From positions 144,501-208,500 of the forward strand of contig JACEFZ010003493.1 of the NCBI GenBank assembly GCA_014155875.1: a stretch of DNA of 64,000 nt, given 5' to 3'. The stretch is from Cepaea nemoralis. Lineage: Eukaryota; Mollusca; Gastropoda; Stylommatophora; Helicidae. Below are positions 1-12,200 of this stretch, piece after piece. The position numbers were made by a program, and so were the translations under genes. The notes beneath the pieces are model-generated. The model saw only the letters and a program-made list of their open reading frames with translations, did not search any database and had not been told where the DNA came from. Position 1 is the first letter of the stretch. Every line of letters begins with the position of its first letter.

Positions 1-2
1 CA

Positions 3-120
3 TGAGTGTTAATGCACCTCCCACGGGTGTTAATGCACCTCCCACGGGTGTTAATGCACCTCCCATGGGTGTTAATGCGTATCCCACAAGTGTTAATACA
101 TCTCCCACAGATTTTAATGC
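3..120. repeat. 21-bp minisatellite, about 5.5 copies
   Basis: Units of the form GTGTTAATGCACCTCCCACGG, the right-hand units more diverged. It lies in the RBM19 intron just before exon a. The open frame across it reflects the 21-bp period, not a gene. Confidence 0.9.
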
Positions 121-161
121 CATTTTTGTAACTTGTATGTTTGCCTTTCTGTTTCAATCAG

Positions 162-258
162 TGCTCACAACTGGAACGCTTTATTTCTGGGGGCCAATGC
201 CGTTGTTGATGCCATGGCAAGCAAGTACAACACAGACAAGAGTCATATTTTGGATGAT
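162..258 (+). CDS. RBM19: RBM19 exon a (first exon in window)
   Basis: Acceptor AG at 160-161 after a pyrimidine-rich stretch; donor GT at 259-260. Base 162 is the third base of a codon, so the exon starts mid-codon and the previous exon lies left of the window. It encodes the segment ahead of RRM4, starting AHNWNALF and ending KSHILDD, which matches the RBM19 linker. Confidence 0.85.
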
Positions 259-3200
259 GTAAGACGTGTGTTGCCTGGTTTGTGGTATCCGCTAACTTGA
301 TTTTCATTATCACCATGTTGTTGGTTTTCATATGTATATCTGCATGGCTGAGAGGTTTAGCACACACAACTTTCTCTTCTGACCATGGCGTGGGGAGTTC
401 TTTCAACGCGCCGGTCAGTTGGGCTTAACTGTTGACTTCTCATTCTTCACTTGGGGAGGTAAATTACATGTACCTCAGGGGTCAGAGGGGTTTGCCTGAT
501 TGTGAGGAAAACTGGTAATGGGGAAAGTTAACCCTCATGCAAAATTCAGTTCTGTGATTAGTCATGTGTGGACTATGCTCAGAATTAGCTTGCACAATGA
601 AAATATGTACATCTTATTGTATGCATCCCTGCACTCAACTAAGTTAACACCTTTATAAGAAGAGAGCACTATCCAGGGAAGATAACTCTGCAGCATTAGG
701 ATAACAAGGGCCTCTACTTCCATGAACCCCTGGATCAGCAATAGGACATCAGTACCGACTTATGATTGAATTAGCAAGAGCAAACAAATCACTGGCATGG
801 GCATGACAACAGCATTCCTTAAGCAAGAGAAATATTGACACTAAGAGCAAACCACCGGTCTCTGGCTTACGGATGCGATTCATCAGGCCGCTTACCTGCG
901 TTCGAAACACAGCTGCGACCGATTTGGCAGCAGACCATGTCGTGCTGGTTTTAACGTGTTGGTATGGGAGCCGGTTGTTTAGAAAGCAATGGCAAACTTA
1001 CTGAACGTAAACTTGCCAAGACATCAATCAACAACATCAGTAAAATGCTGGTGTTGACAATGATGTCCTGTAAATAGGATATGAAAAAAAAAAAAAAAAA
1101 AGGCAAACCTCACTTATAACAGGTGAAAGACGCACAACAGAGATTAAGAACAAAATAGCGCAAGCAAAAGCTGCCTTTCAGAAAATGAAAAGTAACTTAT
1201 ACAACATATCACTATCATTGAATGTAAGAAGGAGAGTGCTGAAATGCTATACAGAGCCTGTAATGGAATCATTCTAGAGGAAGCAAACACAATTACGTAC
1301 TGAAGTCTGACACTGACCTTTGAGGTGCATAACTAGGTGTGAAGCTCTCCCCTCTAAAAAGGAAAACGTTTTTAGATGTGCCTTTGATTTTACCAGGAAA
1401 TTAAAGAAATCATATGCTATATACATTAGTCTCGAAATAGGGCCGTAGATTCTAACAGGAAGCTGAAGAAATCATGTATTACAATTGTTGCAGTCTAAGA
1501 CAGGTGTGTTTTCATCTTTTAATCTTTCATGGCAAATTTCTCTCTTGTCAGGAATCCCGTGGCAGTGTGGGAGTGAGGTTAGCCCTGGGAGAGACACAAA
1601 TTGTTTCAGAGACAAGAGAGTTTCTCATCTCAAATGGTGTAGCATTGGACAGTTTCAGCCAGGTAAGCATCATCTGTTGGTTTTACTAAATAAAAATTAT
1701 TTGTAGTAAATTTCATGGCAGTGCATACCAAGCCTACGCCTTGGTTGGCAATTGGTCTAGGGTCAAAGCTCTGACATGCGGATCATTGCTTTGCTGATCT
1801 AGTAGCTTTTGCAGCTTGTCTTGTTCAAGAAGTATTAGTGTTACCTTTCCTCTGGAGTAAACTAGGCAGGCCGAGAGAGGGATCGTGCTGACTGGGCAAC
1901 ACATGGTCTCTAAACTCAGCCCATACTTTGTGCTATGGAGAGGTTTAACTCCATTTTACAAACTTTAGATGGCAAGGTGCCAGTCAGTAATTGATTTATG
2001 TTGCTAAAACAGTTAAATTGTGACTGTTAAATTCTAGGCTGTCAGCCAACTCATGCCAAGCCCTTTGTAGACTTGTTCATGATTGGTCGGATTTGCACCT
2101 AAAGTTTTGTACAGAATGATGTAGCCAGTTTTACGTACACCCCCCTAGTTAGTCTCTTACAACATGCATGGGAGGTTAGTGTTGGTATTCTTCTCACCTA
2201 GGTCCTGGCAACACATGGGTGGGTTGTTGCATTAGTACTTTCTTATTTCAATCATTGTTTTGTTTAAAGGGAGTTTAAAGGCTGGAGGATAAGCCTAAGG
2301 CATATTACAGAGCACAAACTCCAGCGATGAAACAAACACACACATATCCTAAAAAGATTATGATCGTGGACCAGTTATACAGCCTGACAATAAATTGATG
2401 ACATTTGTAGTGTGTTATACGTGGCCTGATCATTTTGCCTTGTTGATCTCTCAATTAAAGTAGACTTTATGCCATCATCATCATCATCATGTGCCATGCC
2501 GATAAGCATGGGTGGTAATGTTTCGCCATCTCCCACAATCACCAGAGTCGTGGATCAGCTCTGTGTTCTTGTCTTGACCATGCCACGTGGCCAAGCCATC
2601 CAGGTATTTACTTTTCTGCCTTCCCTTTGTTCTCTTCCCTCAACCTTGCCAGTTGTCACCAACTTCTCCAATCCTATTTTCTTCTCATAGCGTGACCACA
2701 AATTTGTGACTGTCTAGGTCTAATTTCTCTAATCAGTTTACGATTTTCATTTTTATGTCATAGCCAGACACTTGTGACTTGTGATGTTTTCAATGGTTTG
2801 ACCCAAACTTCAACAAAATCGACACACACAAAAACTTGTGCCAGGTTATTCAAGCTGAAAATCTTTTACAGCCATAAATTATGTGATGGTTTCATTTCTT
2901 GACATTAACAACCACATTTAAGATATATATTTCCGTTGTAGGTATCTCATGAATTCTGCTTCTTCATCTGCTCCTGTTGCTTCTTCCTCCACTCCTGTTG
3001 TTTCTTCCTCCTCTGTTTCTCCTCTTCTTCTTCATCATTGTCTTCCCTTTTCTTCTTGTTTCTTCCCCTCCACTTTTTTGTTTTCTCCCCCTCTTTCACC
3101 TCTTCTGATGCCTTTCATCTTTCAATGATACATACCATCAACCAACTCACGGTAGCCCTTTTTAAGACTTGGTTGGAGGATTTTGCAGCTGAAGTTTCCA

Positions 3201-6200
3201 AAGGGGTGAAATAGCCAGTCTAACAGCATCCCTTTCTAGTTGCATCTTATGACATGCTTGCCAGACCCAACATGGAGGATAGGCGGTTGAGCTGTTGAGG
3301 CCTCTGGAGTGTTTATGCTTTTGACTGCGGTTTGCTTACGCATTGTCCTCATGTTGGACTGGTGGTGCATGGTTCCGTCACCCTGCTGCTGAGTTGAGTG
3401 CATGGAGCAACACTGAGCTGTGAATTTTGTGTGGTGTGCTTTTACATCTGTCCGCAGTTGTTTGTAGCGTGAACTGCATGTTCAGAAAAATGTCAGCCTG
3501 TCATTGAAGTAACTGGGTTGCCTTATGCAGTAATGTGTGGCGACTGGTTTTCTAGTGGCTGCTGCTTCAACAATAAACTGTATTTTTTGTGGCGAACTTT
3601 TATATTAACATTCTGGCAGCAGCATTACACATTGTATACCTATGCGAGCTGTTGGTTTGTTGAGACTCCTGTCTGTTCCCATTTTCACATGATGCGATAA
3701 GGAGCATTTTGCATGATATTCACTGGCACAGGGACAAAGCATAATGGGGCGACCCTTTGCCGTGAAGTTGGAAGGGCAACTAACTATTTTGTGCTTCACT
3801 TATGGGCCTGGATGACAAGGGCTATGACTGAATTATGTCATTTACATTGTTTGTTGTTTTCGTTCATTCTGCACAGGCGGCAGGGGAAAGAAGCAAGACA
3901 GTGATTCTGGTGAAGAATTTGCCAGCAGGGGTCGCCGTGGATGATCTGAAGGAAGTGTTTAGCAAGCATGGCACTGTCAACCGTGTCCTGATGCCCCCCT
4001 CAGGTATCACAGCCATCATTGAGTTCTTTGAGCCATCCGAAGCCAGACAAGCCTTTCTCAAGTTGAATTTCTCAAAGGTAATGTCTTGCTTGTTATCCCC
4101 CAACCGTATTCTCGATTTATTTAAATTCTTTCGATACCTGCAGCTTTTGCAGCAGGAGGCAGTCTTTTATGTGTGTATAGGAAATGAGGACTTAAAGATG
4201 ATCATCATCTAGTGCCATGCCAGCTAGCGTAGGTGTTCATGGCTCTCCACAGAACTCGGTCTTTGGTGTTCTGGATCAATTCTGCTGCTGATATTCCTCC
4301 ATACCACTGTCTTAGTCCAGCATTATTTCTTTTGGTCGGCCTTTGCCTCTCTTCCTCTCGATCTTTCCAGTCTTCTTTTATGTATGCATAGAAAACCAGG
4401 ACTTAAAAATCATCATCATCATCAAGTGCCATGCCAGCTCTATCTTTCTAGTCGACTTAAAGATGGGTGGGTGTTGTGTTGATACGGTTTGGAACATTTG
4501 TTTACTTTGATCTTTCGAAATAAATGAGGTGGTTTTCCCTTGATTTCACATAGGAGATTTGCATGCTATAGATATTCTGTGACACAGATAGCTGTATCAA
4601 TTTTGTCAGAGCAGTGGCCAAGTACTTCCTACTCTTCATGATCTCTGACAGTTTAAGGATCTTTAATGTTCTCAGTGTCTATACTAGATTTCCTTTTCCT
4701 TCTTCTTCTTCATCTTTTGTTCAATTTAAGTTTTTCTATCTCAGCAATGCTTAATCTTGTATAAATTTCACTTCGTTTTTCTTTTTGGTCCTTATCTGAG
4801 AAGTTGAGGCATCTGTTTTACTCTTATCCATTAAGTAGGCCTAGGAGTAATGTAACATTCTCAAGTAAACATGGACGTATTCGTTAAGCTAGATTTATAG
4901 AGTGATGGCATGTTCATAGGACTTTGTGTTAATCTTCAGTGTGTATAAAAAGACATAACATTCATGGTGAGGTGAGTGGATCAGTGAAAATAAGGGGATT
5001 GGTAAGCTTTACTAAAACACAATTACAAGTTCAAAAGTGTTTTCTCCTTTGTTTAATTTGGTTAATGAAGACTGTGATGGACCAGTAGGCGTGACAAAAG
5101 CTCACACCCGTATCTTGGTTGAAAGGGCAGTTTGCCTTGTGCGAGAAGCATGTTTTCGACTGGGTCCAGGAGGAAAAGATCTCTCCTGGATTTGACAGTG
5201 AGAGGTCAAGGTTGGACCGGTCAAGACTCTTAGTCAGGTGTATTTCACTTGTAATTACTTCTTCTTCTTCTGCGTTCATCCGGAGTTTTTTGTGTGGATG
5301 TGATTGTGTTGTGCCTGTTTACAGCAGAGCTGCGTTCTTGCGCCGTTAGGCCGACACCAGCAGAGCTGCGTTCTTGCGCCGTTAGGCCGACACATCCGAC
5401 TTCTGCGGGCATTTGTTGACCGGGTTAACCTTCCCGGGACTTGTAATTACTATTGGTATTAGACATTTTACTGTGAGTAAGAGTCGTGAAATGAGCAGAC
5501 AAGCTGAAAAACATCTGATGGCTGTGGAAATGTGGTTTCTGTGGAAAATGAAAATGGAAGACTCTTAGTCAGGTGTATTTCACTTGTAATTACTTCTTCT
5601 TCTTCTGCGTTCATCCGGAGTTTTTTGTGTGGATGTGATTGTGTTGTGCCTGTTTACAGCAGAGCTGCGTTCTTGCGCCGTTAGGCCGACACCAGCAGAG
5701 CTGCGTTCTTGCGCCGTTAGGCCGACACATCCGACTTCTGCGGGCATTTGTTGACCGGGTTAACCTTCCCGGGACTTGTAATTACTATTGGTATTAGACA
5801 TTTTACTGTGAGTAAGAGTCGTGAAATGAGCAGACAAGCTGAAAAACATCTGATGGCTGTGGAAATGTGGTTTCTGTGGAAAATGCAAAGACTACATGGA
5901 TAGACAGAAAAATCAATGAATAAGTCCTTCAAGAAACAAATGAAGATCATAAACTGATTAGAGTCATTAGATGTAGACAGTCAAAATATTTTGGGCATGT
6001 TATGTGAAGAAATGACTTGGAGAACTTGGTGACAACTGGCAAGATTGAAGGGAAAAGACCAAGGGGAAGACCGAGAAGTAAATACCTGGGTGGCTTGGCC
6101 ATGTTGCATGGTTGAGACAGGAACACGGAGCTAATTCACGACTCTGGTGATCAAGTGAGATGGCAAAACATGACAGTCCACGCTTACTGGTATGGCACAT

Positions 6201-9200
6201 GATTGATGGAAGTGTCATAATAGACAGCTGCATTCATGCCGGCTCCGTGGCCGAGGGGTTAGCAGCTTTCTCTGCTAACCCCGAATACTCTCGTCACGTG
6301 ACGCGACGAGAATTAGCAGTGGTTCGAATCGCAAAAGTGACTTATGAGAGTATGGAGCCGGTCGCTCAGAAAGTCGTGGCGTGCTGATGAGCGTAATCTA
6401 GCCTAGGAATCAACATACAGCTGAAAGATGCTGGTGTTGACCGCAATATCCTAAAACAGGATGGAAACGCGAAAAAAGAAAAAAAAAAATTCATGCTAGC
6501 CATTGTAAATGTGTCAGTGAAATAGAATGAAGAAAACGTAGCCACTTAAGTAACATTTTCTCAATTGCTTTTTAATTATATAACCTGCATAGTTGGATAC
6601 CTCTTGAAAAAACAAATCCAACGGTACCTTGTTCAAGTATGTAGGTCAATTTTAAGTCAAGATATTAATGCTTGTGTGTCGGTTTATAATTTGACAGGAA
6701 CATATAGAAGAAAATGGTTTTGACCTTTTCATTTTTGTGACCCTACCTACACACTCACGCCACTGTGGGTTACACTCATGCCAAGGGAGATTAACACAGT
6801 GTCCCGTCTAACTCAAGGATAAATAACTCTGCCAGTGTGTGTATATATGTGATATACACACACACAGATATATCATCTCCACCATACTGTGATGACGTCA
6901 GACCGCGCACGGACTGCACGTGAGTCGTGTCAGCCAGTGTACATAGATGCATTTTGACAAAAGATGTTCCGTTGGAAAGATGAAAAATTATCAATGATCT
7001 GGTCCATGCAGAGTGATGACAAATTGCACATACATACAATAATGGGTGTTGAATGTAAACATGCATTCATTATCATTGTAGTCACTCTGAATATTCTGTA
7101 ACAATATTAAATGTTCCTAGCTGGAGTAAAACTGCCATCTCCGGCCATTGAAATATCGCATTACAACATGCGATCTTCATAATGTCAGTGTGACATTGAT
7201 TGCCAACTTAAATGGTCGAAAATTACAAAATACACATAAAAATGGATGATAAATTTAATAATGCATAGAATAACAATGTAGTAAGCCTCATAAAACGGTA
7301 TTTACGGGTTTAGTTTAGTTTAGTCGATGGATCAACATCACGGCACACGAGTGCAACCCATAAGTGCTCCGTTCTCCTCCTAACTCAAATCTGAGTCTGG
7401 AGAAACTCAGCTCAGTGCACGAACTCCGTAGCACCGGCGAGGATCCTGAAATACTTTGGGTAGATTTTTAACTCGAAATTTTGCCCGGGCAGCGCCATTA
7501 GGCTACTCTTTTTTTGATTTCCAAATGCCAAGGGATTTTTTACGTGCGCAACAATACCCACGGGCGTCCGATCTCACTACCCAGAGACCAGGAGAAAATT
7601 ACTAGAAGTTCACGTAAAATAAATCCCGGGGCTTGAACCCGGGACCTCCTGCACTTGAGGCGGACACCATACCTCGAGACCACGCAGCCCCCAAGAAGTC
7701 GACAGGGTCGATTTCATAGCACCGGGTGTTATCCCATATGGTTCAGTCTCTTTCCGCAGCACGGAAAGCGTTGCACAAAGCACGAACTACGTAGCTTTTA
7801 GCGACGACCCACAGGAGTCTCCAAAACATTTAACTCGTAAATCGAAGGGCGCGGCCCGGAATCGAACCCACAACCTTCGGAGCACGAGTCAAACGGCTTG
7901 ACCACTTCGCCACAGAGACTCCCTACGGGCTTACTTACCTCTTAGAATAGACAGCCTGGTTGTCCAGTATGACAAGGATTCTCGAAGCACCAGAAATGCA
8001 CAAGGCAAAACGGGGTGGGAAAAACTTTATCAAGTAATCGGTGTCTGTTTTAACTCGATCTTGAAATAATTGGGGAATTGAACATTATGAGTACTCTAAA
8101 CCTCACTATATCGGAGACACAAAAACAAGAAAACGAAAGTCACCGCAAATAAATCTCCGGTAAAGTTTGATAACCGAAAAACATGAAAACACTCAAGATC
8201 TGCGCGGGTGCTATGGAGTTCGTGCATCGAGCGAAGCCATCTTTGAGTGAATTTTCAGCAGCGTGTGTGGTTTTCTCAGTCTGTGTTTACGTTTTTTCAA
8301 CATGGCGGAAGAACGTGTTTTTTCCGAGCGGTCAGCAGTCAACATAACGAAGCGGCGTGGTAGCCGTGCAGGGACAAAGAAGCAAGGTAAGCGCGGTGGT
8401 TTGAGGCGTTTTAGACTCAAGTGTCACCGTCTAGGACTCAGGAATATCCGTATTCTATATTGGAACTGTGCCAGTGTAAAACAACGGGGCTCTATTTTAG
8501 AAACCCTAGTTTACAGGAACGACATTGTAGCACTCCAGGAGACGAGGACTGGGCGATCAGCTACTCCGAATTGCCGGCTTCAAATGTTTCTACAACAGAC
8601 GACATCTGGGAACGGCGATTCTCGTTCGCGACAGCATGGTGGCGTCAGAGCTAGACATGTCCAGTTGGGACAGTGACGATATACAAATACAGGCGTTGAG
8701 AGTTCATTCCAGTATACCATTCGTGTTGGTTAATGTTTATGCCCGCAATGCGAGTATGGACTCCCAGAAGTGGCAGTGCTTAAGTGGCATATTAGGCCAC
8801 GAGAGAAATGTTATTTTCTGTGGTGACTTCAACGCTAAAGGCAGAGCATGGGGAAACACTTCCTCCAATACACAAGGGGAGGAGCTCGAGACTGCACTGG
8901 AAACCATCGACCTGGTTTGTATTAACAGTGGCTGTGTCACCAGGACAGCAAGCCGTCCAGGCGATGAGGACAGTGCTATTGATCTGGCGCTAGTTTCACC
9001 TTCACTCACTACAGTGTGTAGATGGGGTGTCCTAGGACACCATGGCAGCGACCACCACCCGTGCAGCATATTGGTGGAGAAAGGCAGAACCAGGCAGCAC
9101 AAGCTAAAGGTAAAGACGTTCCACTATGACAGTACAGGGCAAGATGTGGTGAGTAAAATAAGACGTGACAAGCGCAGAACGTTTCAGGGCAGGAAAAAAA

Positions 9201-12200
9201 GCTGGGAGCAGCCACCGTGGTGGAGTTTCGAGGTGGAGAAGGCTTGGGTGGATAAGCGTAGTGCTGTAAGGAGATGGCAAAATGCCAAGAAGAACAGAGC
9301 TGGTCATCCTAGTCCCTGCTTGCACTTAGAAAGAGAGATGCACACAAAAGTAAGCTATTTCAAAAAACTGGTCAAGGTGGTTAAAAGTGAAAAATGGGCA
9401 GAGGTGTGTCAAAGAGTAAGCACAGACAAGTCACTGAAATTGTTCTGGCGACTACATAAAAGCATGAGTGGTGTAGTCAAGAATAAGAGCATTTCTGACT
9501 TCCAAGGTGCTGACCTCACCTGGCAGAGGACTGACGAGGACAAGGGCAAAGCCCTCTTTGAACGCTACCTTGAGCAGAGCAACCAGACAGACATGGGAGG
9601 CCGAAATCTGGCCAAGGAGGTCACCTCAGACAGATGCAAGGCCCAGAACACTTCGGATGAAGACACAGTGACAGTGAAAGAAATCAAGGCTGTGCTTCGA
9701 CGATCAAAAAACAGTGCTCCAGGTCCTGATGGCATAAGATACGACGACATAAATAGGTGTACCGACAATGAGCTAGAGAAACTAGCAGACATGTACAACA
9801 ACAGTATAGGGAGTGCTAGCATCAAGGAGGAATGGTTACACAGCTATCTGATTCCCTTGCCGAAGCCTGACAAAGACCACAAAAAAATTCAGGGATATCG
9901 AATTATAACCATGCAGAATACAATAGGCAAGCTGCTGGAGAAGGTAATTGCCAGGAAAATATCAAGCCAACTAGAGAGGCAAGGTGTTTTCCCACCTACC
10001 CTGGGTGGGTACCGTCTAAAAAGAGAAACCTGGACCAATGCAGCAGTCTTTGCCCATGATGTCTATGAAGGTTTCCACTCAGGCACTGAAACCGTTGCTG
10101 CAGCGATTGATCTTGAGGACGCATACAACAGAGTACCACTGGATTTTTTAATGTTTCAGCTTCTTGAACTAAACGTAAGTCCATTCCTCCTTAGTTGGAT
10201 CGCTGCAGCCCTCTACCAACGGAAAGTAGTTTTTAGATGTGGCAGTTGCACTTCGGAACCAACAACAATATATCCTGGCCTACCACAGGGATCACCATTA
10301 TCTCCGGTACTGTTCAACGCCTACACAGTGAGAATCACCAGTGAGCAGATCACTGGACCTGGCAGGACATTGTCGTATGCCGATGATGTTTTAGTGTATC
10401 GTCAGGGTAAGGATAGAGAGGAGGTTGCTGTGGAACTACAAACCGAACTCAATCGCATAAGTACTTGGTGTGATGAAGCTGGGGCAATGGTCAACCCAAC
10501 AAAGGCAACAGTGACTTGGTTCTCGTTGAATAATCATATTGTCAACAATCCAACACCAACTGTAATGCTGTGTTCAGAGACGGTGGAAAGAACGCAGGCA
10601 ATGAATTACCTGGGGATACGGTTTGATCGAAGCCTTGCTTATAATGTGCACATAGACCAGGTGATAACAAAGGCCAAGCGGGGTTTGGCAGCGATGCGGG
10701 TGATGGCGGCAGCAAACTGTGAGCAGCGCCATCTATGTCTTCTGTACGAGGGGCTGGTCATGTCTGTTTTGGAGTATGCAATGGCAATCCTGACTCTCAG
10801 CCATAAGCAGATGGAAAGGATACAGAATGAAGCTATGCGCATTATTCTTGGATGTACAAGAGATACAGCATTCAGGGCGATGCGCTACCTTCTTGATTTT
10901 CCCACCATTGAAGAGAGAATACAAGTTTGCAGGGCACGCGCCTACCTCAGAATTAACGCAAACACACAACATCTACTGCATAGTGAAATTAGGAAGGTGA
11001 AGGGCAGCAGGTTAAAAAGAGGACGGTCGTGGATGGGTCAAGCCGAAGACATTCTTCAACAGGTGTGTTCACTTGAGGACTTAGAACCTGGCGAGGAGTG
11101 GGTGCAAGTGCCAACAGACTTCTGCACATCCTTTTCAGTTTGCATCCAACTAGATAGAAAATGCAGACAAGAAAATCCGGCTGCTGTTGAGGCTGAAGTA
11201 CAAGCGTTGATTTTCGATAATTCACTAGACGGTGACGCGGTCATCTACACAGATGGGTCGGTCGTCCGACATGTGAGAAGCTCATGGGCCTTTACAGCTC
11301 GGACCGGAGGGAGAATTGTGAAGGAGGACTCTGGTGCTTTCACTGAAACCACAAGTAGCCTGACCATGGAAGTCATGGCAGTAAGTAAAGCAATAACATG
11401 GCTCGAGACACAGACATTCACTAGGGCCTGTTTCCTTAGCGACTCAATGAACATGATCAAGAGGATAGAGGAGGGGTCGATCCGAAGAGAATGGTTGCTG
11501 CCTCTGAAGCGGTCTCGGCTGGCAAAGATTAGTTTCATCTTCGTGCCAGGTCATGCGGGAGTACAAGGAAATGAGCGGGCTGACAAGCTCGCAGGTGAGG
11601 CTACTGTGGAGGGCGGACGCGCCATGGACCAGGCTGACATTCTGAATGCTCTACGAGAAGTGAGACTTTTGCGAGAAACAAGTGATGACTGTGAATCTAC
11701 AACAATGGCCAGACTGCGGGAGCAGCAAATTAAAAGAGGGGTGGCCAAACAAGAACACTACGCAGGAAGCCAAAGAAGATTGATAAATCAACACAGAACT
11801 GGCGTCGTTAGCCGCTACAAGCTGCGGGATTTGCTGAGGAGGGGATCCGAGCACTTATGGACTGAATGGTTCGATGTGCAACTGAGGATGATCTGTCGAC
11901 TAACTAACTAACTAACTAACCGAAAAACATAGTGCCTAAGAAAACTGCATGGCGTCCTATTCAGTGCTTATAATTAATGTGTCATGTGGGGGTTCGTTGT
12001 GTTAGAATCAAAGTGTATAAAGTCTCTCACAACCTAGTTCATCCAGCCACTTGACTACAAGAAGAGTCGATTTATTGATAATGAGCAACCGACCCAGACC
12101 ACCGACACTCAGAAAATAATGCTGTACTTTGACAATGTCAACTCGTCTGAGCCATTAACACTGGTGTATAGCAACAGGCATTATAGGATCACAAGTCAGC

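Larger units (their letters stand above)
8185..11916 (+). mobile_element. Full-length I-superfamily-like LINE with 14-bp TSD
   Basis: Perfect direct repeat TAACCGAAAAACAT at 8171-8184 and 11917-11930 bounds a 3732-bp element in sense orientation in RBM19 intron 3. It has a leader of about 117 bp, one pol reading frame (APE-like endonuclease, RT, RNase H) and a tail GTCGAC(TAAC)n with essentially no 3' UTR. The TSD begins with TAAC, the same tetranucleotide as the tail, suggesting pairing of RNA tail and target during priming. No gag-like ORF precedes pol. Truncated copies of the same family are at 51513-52792 (-) and 29275-29400 (-). Confidence 0.93.

Noticed and set aside
2469..2690. Small Ser-rich protein on the + strand
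   Set aside because: It is the reverse complement of a LINE 3' end with a CAT-repeat tail.
8263..8302. Use of 8263 as LINE ORF start
   Set aside because: The codon there is GTG; ATG 8302 in the same frame is more likely.
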